From: Strigamia acuminata
Taxonomy: Eukaryota; Arthropoda; Chilopoda; Geophilomorpha; Linotaeniidae
Assembly (NCBI GenBank): GCA_949358305.1
Contig: OX442316.1
Span: 17,174,001-17,238,000 of the forward strand
Length of the DNA: 64,000 nt
Reading direction: 5' to 3'
The notes under the pieces were generated by a model. The model saw only the letters and a program-made list of their open reading frames with translations, searched no databases and was not told the origin of the DNA. Every line of letters starts with the position of its first letter. Position 1 is the first letter of the stretch. The position numbers were made by a program, and so were the translations under genes. This document shows positions 33,123 through 45,100 of the stretch, piece after piece.

Positions 33123-36100
33123 GTGAGTAAATTTTATCCATTTAAATATTTATTAATTCTTGCCATTGTTTTATTCATTCGGTGACAGTTATGCGCCACT
33201 TAATTTCAAGTTGTTTTTTTTTTTTCTTAAAAAAGGGAAATGTATGGATTTATTGATCGAGAGGAAACAAAGTAAATAGAAAAGAAAAAGCTTCTTTCTT
33301 TTTCTGTTTTCTTTCTTTCTATTTTTCAAGACAGTTCATCACTTGTCAAACGTATCCATGGCCCCATCCAAGGGGTTGCATCTCCCTTCTGTAATGTGTT
33401 ATCTAGTCACCCATGCTGCACTTTCTCTTCCCGCAGAGCCCACCCACACTTTTCAAGTGAAATTTTTGCTCAAGAGCCCCCCGGTCTCCTGTCACCACTA
33501 ATCTAAAGAAAGCCACTTTAACGCTTGACGTTTTGCAGATACAAGTCATTTAGGAAATCTGAAAGGAAAACATGGAGAATTGCACATTTCTAATGTAAAC
33601 AATAACGAGGGAGGAATTGGAGATTTAAGCTGAGAGTCGGAGAGTTGAAGGATGGGTTGTGTTTGGGTTTTGGCCGTTTCACTTAGTTGGATTCAATAAT
33701 TCTTCCATTTTGTGAGTGCTGTCACTGACGAAAGCAGATCCCGAGTTCTACCATTTTTTCACAATGCGCTCCATTAACATCGAGCTCGGATGAAATTGCC
33801 TGGCGCCGCCGCACACCCTAAATCCTTTCCACAGAACTACTGGAGGACGCCGACCCCTTTACGTCCTATTGGCTCGGATGGAAGTACGTTTTGCCATCCA
33901 GTAAACGGTGTCTTCATTCCTATACTTTCTGTTTACCAATTTCTATTTTTTTTTATTTAAATAATTTTAAAAATAAATAAATCGATCCAAAAATCACAAA
34001 ATTTTACAAAAATTACCAAAATTTCACAAAAATCACAAAATTTCACAAAAATTACCAAAATTTCACAAAAATCACAAAAATTTCACAAAAATCACAAAAA
34101 TTTCACAAAAATCACAAAATTTCACAAAAATTACCAAAATTTCACAAAAATCACAAAAATTTCACAAAAATCACAAAAATTTCACAAAAATCACAAAAAT
34201 TTCACAAAAATCACAAAAATTTTACAAAAATTACAAAAATTTCACAAAAATTAAGTCAAATCAAATCAAATTCATCGAAAAATCACAAAAATCCATTCAG
34301 ATTTATCCAAAAAATAGGAAAAAAATCAACTCAAATCGTTTATTAATTTATTTTTGGGGTTAAAAATGTATTGATATTGTGTAAAATACAGACTAAGAGT
34401 GCCATTTGACAAGTGCAAATCAAATGGTATAGCGTGTGCACTTATTAAACATTTTCTTGGAAGCTTTCCAACATTGAATTTGCTTGTGAAAGAGCTGCGT
34501 TTTAGAATCAGTTACACAGACCGACATTGTACCCATCCAGTGATACATTTGTCCTCTGTGCGCATCTTTTCCCATGACCATTCTCCGACTCATGCAAATC
34601 TGTTTATTCTTAGTTACGACTCAACTCTTTTCCTGGCTTCTATTTGGGATTAATAAAAGCAACTTTTATTTCCCTTCTAATTTTTACAACTGTACAACAT
34701 TCAAACATATTTTTTTTTTCTTTCTTATATATATATACTGTATATATTTTTTAGTAATGTTCAAACTCGTTTTATTATTTTTTTCTGCGATTTTACGACT
34801 TCTGTTTCCGGTCAGAGGAAGTCAGGCTCTTAGACCAGCCAAACCATTACCTTACGTATCTTCCTTCCGCTGAGTGGCCTTCAGTGTCCGGTTTCTAAGC
34901 TTATTGTATGTTTTTGATTGCCCCTGATCATTTATTACCACGGGTAATAAATATATTGATTAAATCGTATCAATTTCTGGTGTACAAACAATTGAAATGA
35001 GGTCTGGAAAGGCTTAGACGTAAAATCTCTCATTAAAGGGCCAATGACACCAGGAAAATCTCAGTTATTTATAGTTTTATTTGTCATCTGTATATCATTA
35101 TTACACCAATTAAAATTAGGGGAAATTTTTTGTCATTTTTATTTCTTATATTTCAATGAATATTTAATCAGTTTTTCGCAGTCAGTGCCGCCCAGCGGTC
35201 AATAGCGTCACTAAAACTAAAAAATGCAAACGTTGAATAAGATTTTAATTTGCTTGTTTGTCGAGGGGTGTAAAAAGAAATGCGAGCAATTTGTACGTAA
35301 ATAAAAAAGAAGGAGGATATATATTGGGGGCGTTGTAGCAAGTTAGGCATGTGGAACATGTGTTTTCGTGCAAGTTTGGTGCACAGCTGGATTGAGTTGA
35401 TACTAGAAATGGGCAGGGGAAACGATACTGTGAACTCGGGAGTCGGGAGTCGGGAGTCGGCCATATGTATTTGACATGTCGAGTTTGTTCCATCGAGCCG
35501 AGGACTTTGAGAGCAATAAAAAATTGTTCAATGCTGTTCACGAATCGATAGGACACTAGGAAAGGGACCTAATATGCACACATGAAGCCGTTTGATTCTT
35601 TTTTATTTTCTGCTTGGGCCTGATATGAAGGTCCTCTCTTCTACGTCGGTTTGCTCAAGTTGGAATCCCATTGGGCACGTTCCATCAAACACTACGAAGG
35701 GGGTTGTTTTTGCTCCGCGGAAATACCACTTTGGAGGGCAGTAAGAGAAAGGCAAAACGAATTCCAGGTGCCTCGTTCTCTGACAGCGCGAATATTTATT
35801 GCGGGCGCATTGAATGAATATGCATGCGTGTGCATACTCGTGGCATACACAAAGTTACGGGCAATAAAACGCCCTTTGAGCATGACGTAATTCACGGATG
35901 CCACGTTTGAAACGGCTAAGAAATACTAAAGTGCGAAACAAGGACACTAAAGTGCTATGAATTATTGCGCGTCGTCGGGAGAGAAAAGTGCATTAAGAAT
36001 ACACAAGCACACGTTTAAGTGATGTCGTGACACACGTTGCTTCGTGTCTAAGCAGCGCTAAAAGTCCTAAACCTGACATTACATGCGACTTTTATACGGA

Positions 36101-39100
36101 CTTGTCAGTTGATGCTGAAATACGGCCGTCCATAGTTGAGACATTGCAATTGTGTACAATTGTAGAGAAAAAACAGCGCGATTAAATGGCAAGCCGAATT
36201 TCGCTTCACTGCAGTGCGCGAGAGCTGTGCGGGGAATAAAGTGCGCTGCGCTTTTTAATTTATTCTCACGATCGTGTCTATCTCGTGCGCGAGTTTTTGC
36301 AATGTGTAAAACAGATGTGGACTCGTTACTGACCCGACAACGTGACCGAGTGCGAGCGGCGCATTAGGTTGACCGCGCAGACTTGTTGTCGACGTCTTCA
36401 ACTGATCAAATAAAAGTCCAATAAAAATAAAAAGATGTGAACGTGACACACGATAGGAGTGAACTGAGCTTAAGAGCAATCAAACTGCACGACAAGGCGT
36501 CTCCATGGCAACAGATTCCGTAGCGAATTTCGCACCGCAACAAAAACGAAGAGAGGAAAAAAGGAAGCAAAACATCCAAAGTCACGTAGTGCTTGCTCTT
36601 CATTATAGGGTCAGGCGTGCGGATTATTGCCAAGAACCTCAGCCGTAAAAACAAAGTAGAGGGACCAGAGAGAGAGAGCTTGGATCTTGACACGAATTCT
36701 CAAACGTCTTTTACAACGGCTGCCGTGCCGCAAAAACCACTCAAAACGTGTTTTACCACGATGGTTGGCATTTAAATTTGAATTTATGCTGAGCATTTAT
36801 ATGAACAGAATAAATAGAAGAAAGGGAAAACAAACAAAATTCACAACTGATAAATTAAGTTGTTCTTGAACTCGTAGATGTCGTCGTGTTTGCTTCCATT
36901 TCCATCGGTCTTTTCAGCAACATGTGCATTTCTGTCAACTCGCTACATTTCTTTTTGGTGGCGAGTGATTTATCGTGGACTATAACTTGACCAGGCGAAC
37001 AGAATTTCGATATTTAGTGCCACTGGGCGCCAGTGACCAATAATCTACTAATGTATTGAAAAGGATTTTCACCAGAGACAATTCTCGTTTTATGTTGGCC
37101 TATATTTTCAGCTCGTACTGTCCAATATGGTGTTAATGTGATTTATTTCCGGGTAATAACAATAACATTGTATTGGGATTTTACAGATTTTCGTATATAT
37201 TTTATTTTATTTTCCTGGGAGAATGATGTTCCATGTTTCAAACGGAATTTTAATGCGTTTTTGTGTGTTTTATTCAAACAACAAGAAGAAGAGAAGAAAA
37301 AATTAATATTTAGAATAAAAAGAATAAAAAGAATAAATTGGGTAAAATTTTAATAATGTTTAAATCCGTTGAATAGTTTACGAAGACTTTATGTCGGGAA
37401 CTAATCAAAAATTTATCTCATATTTTTTAATTTATTTCAGTTACAATTTTTCATTTTTTGAAATTGAATTACATCTTTTCATTAAAATGTCACTGGAATC
37501 TGCTGGTAAAATGTCAAATGGGAATTCAATATAAAATGGTCTTTTCTACTATTGTCCACTGCTTTGTGACGAGTTCGGACGAACTATCGATTCGACTGTC
37601 ATTTTATTGTATTTTAGGTTTCACTAACAAAAGATAAAAGTATATTTCAACGCCGTAGTTGTATAGTGCAGAAATACGCCGCTGCGGCGGCACTTGATCT
37701 GAAAAATGGCGGACTCTGCAAACAACAACAATTTATCAAAACATTAATTCCGAGTTGATAATCGACGTATAAGTTCCCGGATAAAACTCTTTTCTGTACT
37801 TAGTATCTGTACGAGTTCAATTCACGTAAGTTGATGAATAATTGAACGTGTGAACTTGCTCGAATAATCGCTAATTTGCAGGAAAGTTAAAGCCGAGACA
37901 TGAAATAACATTTGCAGTTGCAGTTGCAGTCGCAGAGCAATCCGCGCTTTCTTTGTGTCGTGTCCCAGAGGAAAACGAGCCAGTCTCGAAGTCACTCGAG
38001 TGTGCACAATTCGATCACTTGTCCTTTGACTCCCGAGTGCACATATCACCGAGTATTTTCTTTGAATTCGTCAAATTAGATAAAACAACACGCGCATTAC
38101 TGAACAAATATCCAAAATTCGTCTACAGACTCTGTGCAGGAATGTAATCAGAATTTTAAATGAGATTCTCTGGGTACTTGTATTTTTTTTTCTTTCTCTT
38201 TTCCCCCTTAATGAAGGACGTTTTTTTAAAGCTTTTACGGGCCTTGATTAGAGCTGTGTCTAATGTACTTATGAATTTTTATACGAAAAGGCGAATATTT
38301 TTGGGTTTAGAGAAAGTAAAAGGAGTAAATTTGTGGGTTCTGGTAGTTTGTACAGGAATAAAAGCGCAATTTGCTTTTCACCGCGCGAGTAAAACGTGAA
38401 ATGTGCTCGTTTTAATCTCGTTTGCTCGACTTAAAGGCAAAAAAATGCAGCTAAACTGTTTGTTCCTGGTCAATTTGTAACTCAAATAGGTTGAATCGCC
38501 TCTTAAAAGCGCAATAAATGTGCAAACCAAATGAGATTGGGATTTATTTATTTATTTATTAATTATTTCAGGTATACCGTGGGAGACATGGAGCCGCTGC
38601 ACCAATATTCTGCTTCCAAAATCAACTAACAAAACTCCCATTTCCTTATTCAAAAACTTATTCAATGCCCGGCGTTTAATTTATTTTAACACCCAAACCC
38701 AGGTGCCTAAGCTTATTTGAACTGGGCGCTTACGGTGATTTTTCTTAAAATCAGCAATTTTTTCAACAAAATCAGCCAACCAAACCAAACCAGCCATTTT
38801 TAGGTATTCGTTATATCGATAATTTATTATATCGCGATTCGTTATAAAGAGTTTCGACTGTATTAGTTGCTTTAAACGTAACTGTAAATGCAGTAATTTT
38901 TTAAGTTTTTCGTGAAGAAAAGTGTTGTTTATCTGCCATCGATCTGCACTTTTATTTGTGTTTGTACTTGATCAACTGCCACCGGGTGGCGTTTGTTGAT
39001 TTTGAACGTTTACACGATTACAGCCAATAAAAACACACACTAATCTAAGATGGCTGAATTACTGGGATTTTTTTTTTCGATAACTTTTTTTTTTTTATTT

Positions 39101-42100
39101 CATCGATAAATGAAAAGCTGAAGTTTATTTGGTGCGAGTTTATTGAATAAATAAAACATGGTGTTCAGTATACACTTTAAATTATCGATTTTTTTTTCTT
39201 TCTCTCTCTTTTCGCCACTTTTCATTTGTAGGGGAAAACGAGAGAATTTCTCCCCGGAGCTTACTGCACAATTCATTTTTTCTATTGAAAATTTGATTTC
39301 ACTTTTTCTTTCCATTAAGTATCTTCTCACATGTTGATCCATTTTCAGGTTATTGGTGGGAGCGCCACAAGCCAATACTCGTCAGCCGAACGTAACTCAA
39401 GGGGGTGCCGTGTTCAGGTGTAGTGTAGAGACGGCAAATGATTGTCAAGAGATCGTATTCGATAGGACGGGTGAGTATTGTTCTTTAAGCTGCTTACCAC
39501 ATGTCCCCAGTTATTATTCCTGCGAGACAATACCTGCGTTATATGTTTGTTTACATCTTGAAATGAAGTCGTAGTAACTGTAATGGCGTTATAGCGCCAT
39601 TACCTGCTGTTATTTCTGAAAATCATGCATTTGTTGCGTTTGTACCCTATTTTACCGATTAAGAGTCGCCCTCGAATAGTAGCCGCGGCTGAGACACCAA
39701 GAATACCGTATTTTTGCAAAACTACGGTATTGTTTCCGTATTTAACCTCACAAACGATGATCGTACGCTTTGTTCATGACGTTCAGACTTCGTGTGTTAC
39801 ATTAAACAAATGTAACAAACGAAAAACCGAAATTGTAATTGCTGACAATTCGAGACCCCAACCCCTAGACAACGATTAAAGGCCAAAACCCAACAATCTG
39901 GAGTCTCTGTCTCGTCTTTACGTGCTGTATGCGTCCCTCCCGCGTAGTAACTCCCCACACTATGTGGGATTGACCATAGCCAGTCACAGCCGCGGCTCTT
40001 AATCGATAAAATACGGTACACAAATGATAATACATTTTGTAGAATGTATTAGGAAATGCATTCCCAATATTGTTATTTGTCAAAAATGTGAAATGCTATA
40101 CATTGCGTTAAAATGCATTAAAATATATTTTTGAAGCGTCTTGGTAAAAACAAAGGATTTTGCAGCGTGGGGATTTGTTTTGCGCGGTGTTTTGCTGGAA
40201 CTTAACCACCGCGCAAACAGAGGGACTAAAGCATCTGAAATACCTATGCACAGAGGTTTCCTAGATGCTTAACTGAGCTCACAAATCTCTATTTCCAACA
40301 TTGGTTTGAACGAGTTCTATAGTTCTAATGATTTAATTTAGCATTTTTGGTTTGTGCGTAGGCGGGTTTTCGAAGCGGCGTTTTCTTGAAAGCCTCTGAT
40401 AAATTATGCTAAAGGAATCTGTGGGGAAACATGTAAAAAGGTAAATTAAAACCACTGAATTGGAAGGGCTTCTTTAGGCAACTAGAAGGTGAAAGCAGTG
40501 AGCTGTAAAGTTATGAGCCTGTTACTTAACTGCATTGGTTCAAAACAGGATCTAGGGGCTGAATATATTTTTAAAAAAATTTAATTAAGTTCGCAGAAAA
40601 TAATTAGCTTTTCTTCAATGTCTCGGTCTCCAGTGAATTGCAATTGCATTTAATTTTCCTGGTATTTTGAAGCGCAATGTAATTGGATGTTTTCAATATT
40701 TTCATATGTAATTACGGGCTGGTATCACTTTTCATACTTCATTGGTTCAGCAAGACTTTATTTTCGCTGCTGAAGAGATACAACATATTTAAAATTTGAC
40801 CTTCAAGGTCGTTCTCAAGGTCATTAGTAATCTGGTCACCCTGGCGATACCAGACGGACATCGTCAGGGAGTAAATGTGTTAGTATTTGTGCTACCTGGT
40901 GGCAGGAAGTAAGATTATGGATTTTTTTAACAAAAATACAGCTTTGTTGGAACTATTGCAATTTTTTGTTTTTCTTTGATTAAAATACAGTAAGGTAGCC
41001 GGTGTGGCGATGAACCCGGGTTTAAATGACTTGTGTTTTCTGCATGAATCAATTTCTATTGTTTTTTTCTCATGCATTTTTGTGAACTTTGCCACGAATC
41101 CTGAAGCGAAAGAGCTCGATAAAGAACACTTTTTGATGTGCAATTTTGTTGGTAAACGTATAACGAATGAATAATAAGAAGTAAATTCGGTTAAAAATCC
41201 TCGCGTAGATTGTAAGGTGCAGTCACCTGTGGCTCTAGAGTCTTTGCTCATTGGATAATGAGGCAGAAAATGGAATACTTAATACGAACTTCACGCTCAA
41301 GGTAATGGCAGTAATTACATTAATTAGGAAGAATACCATTTGGTCAGGAATTGGATGGTTTAATCTTGTCTGAATGAGATTTAAAAAAAAAATATTACAA
41401 TGTTGAATTGTAGTGAAGAATAAATTTTTCAAGCCAAAGTAAGCGCTTTTTTAATTTAATCAACAAAACTTGATTTGTTTGAGTACAATTTATAATGGAA
41501 AAGCTTCTATTATGCATTGTACTTCAACAGCACTATGAATAAGCAATAAACTACCAATGGTAATAAGTTAATTAGTCTCTGACACAGTGATTTTTAACCT
41601 TTTTGGCTCGACCAATGGGACTACAGATTGTAAAGTGTCTTTTTGACTGCAACTAGAGTATAGTAAGTATTATGAGTTTTTTTTTCTGGACCTCGATAAA
41701 AATTTTCAATAGTATCCGGACCACACTTAAAATTACTTGCCGACCCCTGGACTAAAGTGTTTGCAGTAAATATTTCAGTTAGTAAAGTAAACAGTAGTGA
41801 ATTGCACATTTGTAGTAGGTGCGTTCAATTCCAAATTGAAAAACCGATTCTTTTGATTTTCTCTGGCGGAAATGACTCAAAACGTGTTATATTTTTTAGA
41901 ATCGGATTATTGAAAACCGGATTTTCATCATCAACGTGTGGGGTGGATTCTTTGGATTTTTATCTGATTTCACAATATTGAACGAGTTAATTTAACTCTT
42001 TCGAAGTTAAAAACCGTTTCTATAATCAAGATTTTGCAATCTTTTTTTTGTGATTTTGAATTGAACTCACCTGAATGCTTCAGGAATTAAAAAAATCCTT

Positions 42101-45100
42101 TTTAACAATAATTTTGGAAACATTAGGAAAAGATAAAATTTATTTTAGGTTTTGTTTAAAAAAAGTGACATGTCTAGACTTGAGGTGATGCCTTTAATCA
42201 TTGGGACCAGAGGAAGGTATCCAATGTCCGGTCTTGAGGGAGTCGTTAATGTCGTTCGTAATTGAAAGGTTTGGGCCTAGGGTTTTGCGTCCGGTCTTCA
42301 GGGAGTGTACTTTATGGTAAATTAAAATAATATATTGTATATATAAAATTTTCTCATTTGTTTGCAAGGGCAATGATCCAATTGATCTGCCAGAGATGGG
42401 TTGGACTCTTGAATCGTTTTGCTGTATGAAAAGAGAATTCTATCCAGGTTTATTTACACTGATAATTTTCAGGGAAGACATTTTATGTAATATGCTTTGC
42501 GAAGAAAAATATGTCAGATCCAACTCAGGACTTAAAACAAGTCATGTTGCATCTAGCCAGCCAATCAATAACTTTAAAATTTAAATTAAATCTCAGCATC
42601 ACAAACGTCAAACGTTCAACTTCAAGTCAAAAAGTTCAATTTAACGTCAACCTGTAGACACTTTGATGCACAAGTATGAACTTTTACCGGCATGTTGTTA
42701 TAAATGAGTATACGAATTATTTTCAATGAGGAATGAACCAAAACAAGCTTAGAAAGCATTTTTAGATGACCAAAATGTAGGAAATTGGCCTAAATTTCTA
42801 TAAATTTACCCAAATTTTAATAAAAACCTTCAAAATATCAAGTAAACTTAAATTTCTGGCCCAAATTCTAACATAATTATTCATTTAGGCTCTTTTAATT
42901 AAACAAGAAAGCTTTTTTACTTTTACCGACATGTTTTACTTTTTACCGACAAGCCCGTATAAGCTTTATGACTGAAGCTACAAAAAGTTGGTAATCCCAA
43001 GTACAGCGGCAAGCGGCTTAAAGCGGGATAATACAGTATGTCTTCGAGTCAAAATGTCTGGCACGGTCATAAATGAGTAAAAGTTATAAACGGTGCATTA
43101 ATAAGAAGAAAAAAATTCTCTTGTTTTACTGTCCAAATGAAGATTTGTTGGGATTAGTCTTTTAAAGCACGAGAGTGAAGAATCGTGTTTTAAATCAAGT
43201 CCTGAAATGCACTAATAGGGTCAATACAGTTTCGTGTAAACTTGTCACTGAAGACTAACTACTTAAAGGGAAAAGTTGCACATGCAGAGAAACAAATCTC
43301 ATGGCCAAGATGTATTTGGGTCAAAAATGCAGTTGGATTTTCTGGTGGTTTGACTTCAGCAACTGGGAACGAAAACGGAAGAAATGAAAACCACTATATT
43401 CCCTTATTTTTTACACTAAAAATTCCTGACTTTTACACTAAATTTCTGAATATTGCCACTATTTTCCCTTATTTCTACACAAAATAAATTCATACACATC
43501 AAGGACTGGTTTCGGTTAGGTTTAGAAAAAAAAAGGCGGGGTCGTGAAAAATTAATTTTTTTCTAGTGTAAAAATAAGGGAAAATAGTGTACAAATAAAT
43601 GGAGCCCTGTTGCAATTAGCTGCATGGGCAAGAGATGGTCCGTTGAAATGAACATCAAATGCAGTTGGTAATGAGTGGAGTTAAGTTGATCATAAACACA
43701 TGATGTAACGTGTAGTGGGCTTTTAGTAACAGGTGACAGGAGTCACAGCATGTTGAGGATTACAAATTTGCTTTTTAAATTTAATCGAAGTTTGCATCGT
43801 GTTATTGATTTTACGATTACTGCATTCAGCACATGCGACATAACTCACTTTTCAAGTCATACATACATGTGGTGACAGGGAAAAAAAAGTCATTTTGAAG
43901 TCTTTTAATGTTTAAAGGAAAAGGAAACAAGAGAAAGATGTTGTATAAATATTTTATATATGACTTATTTAAAATTGAGTAGAGACGGTGCATGGAGGAG
44001 CAGTTTATGCACCATTTGTCAAAAAATGACATTAATCTGATTCATATTTCCAATGGTTTTGGTAAGCTGAGTTTTGAAGTGAAGGAATTTATTGGCAGTC
44101 CAACTACTTAGGGTGATTATGATTAGTATTCCCTTCCTGGCTTTGAGAAAATAATTAGGCAATCAAACAAATTGTCTTGAGACTGGTTTGTATGGTTTTT
44201 TTTTTTGGTTTTTTTTTTCAGCTGAATGTAACAGTTGGTGCATTTGAGGAACCGAGTTTTAATGATACCGAAAATGACTGCCTGACCGCGCAAACTCAGA
44301 TGCTGTGTGTTAACTGTCAATCCACATTGGCATTGTGTGTCATCTTTGCTTTTGTTTGGCTCACTTCGAGCTCGGTAAATTAGGTTTGTTAAAATTGATT
44401 GGACAATGTCTGTCTAGATCTTGTTCGGAAATGCGGTAAAGTGTGAAGGCAGTTTCATGCTTGTGTTCACACAGGTGTGACAGCTACTAGCTGCATTTGA
44501 ATAATGCATTTAGAAATGCTACACTCTAAAAACATTTGATAGGCTCAGAAAGAGTTGAGAAATTTATAGAATTCACCAACTCTTGTTGTTGATTTTACTG
44601 AATTCATTTCAGGCAATAAAGTCCTAAATCTTTAGTTTTCTCGCAGTCGACCAAACCGTTTTCGGTGGGTAGAATGCATGTTTATAAATGCATTTAATGT
44701 TTTGTTCCATATGGTTAAAAATATATTGCAATGTATTATAATGTATTTTGAAATGCGTTAAGCTTCGCAGTGCATTTGAAAATGTATTTTATAATATATT
44801 TTGTAAAATGCATTAAGAAATATATTCCACAATATTATTATTTATCAAGTATGATTACATTGATAGAGAATTGCAAATGTATTGTCAATATATATATTAT
44901 TATTTGTCAAGTATGATTACATTGATAGAAAATTGGAAATATATTGTCAATATATTGTATATATTATTATTTGCCAAGTATGATTACATTGATAGAGAAT
45001 TGCAAATGTATTGTCAATATATATATTTTTAATTGATTTATGAACTGCAGTAATTGATGCATGAATAATATATTTAAATTCCGTGATCAGTGATATCTGA

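Larger units (their letters stand above)
33123..39348. other. Gene B intron 1 (6.2 kb)
   Basis: No further exon needed between exons 1 and 2. Contains the minisatellite at 33,985-34,255, a short GGGAGTC triplication near 35,440, and a pogo-type transposon end at 38,805-38,862. Other frames show no domain. Confidence 0.8.

Noticed and set aside
33985-34255. Regularly spaced repeats as a CRISPR array
   Set aside because: Units abut without unique spacers and the genome is clearly eukaryotic.
42369-42451. Candidate exon (NDPIDLPEMGW...) between gene B exons 2 and 3
   Set aside because: The available AG puts it out of phase with exon 2, and no family motif is present.
44222-44374. Candidate exon with good acceptor and donor (LNVTVGAFEEPSFNDTEND...)
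   Set aside because: Length is a multiple of three, but the flanking gene B exons are in phase 1; read in that phase it hits a stop, and exons 2 and 3 already join to a continuous integrin motif.
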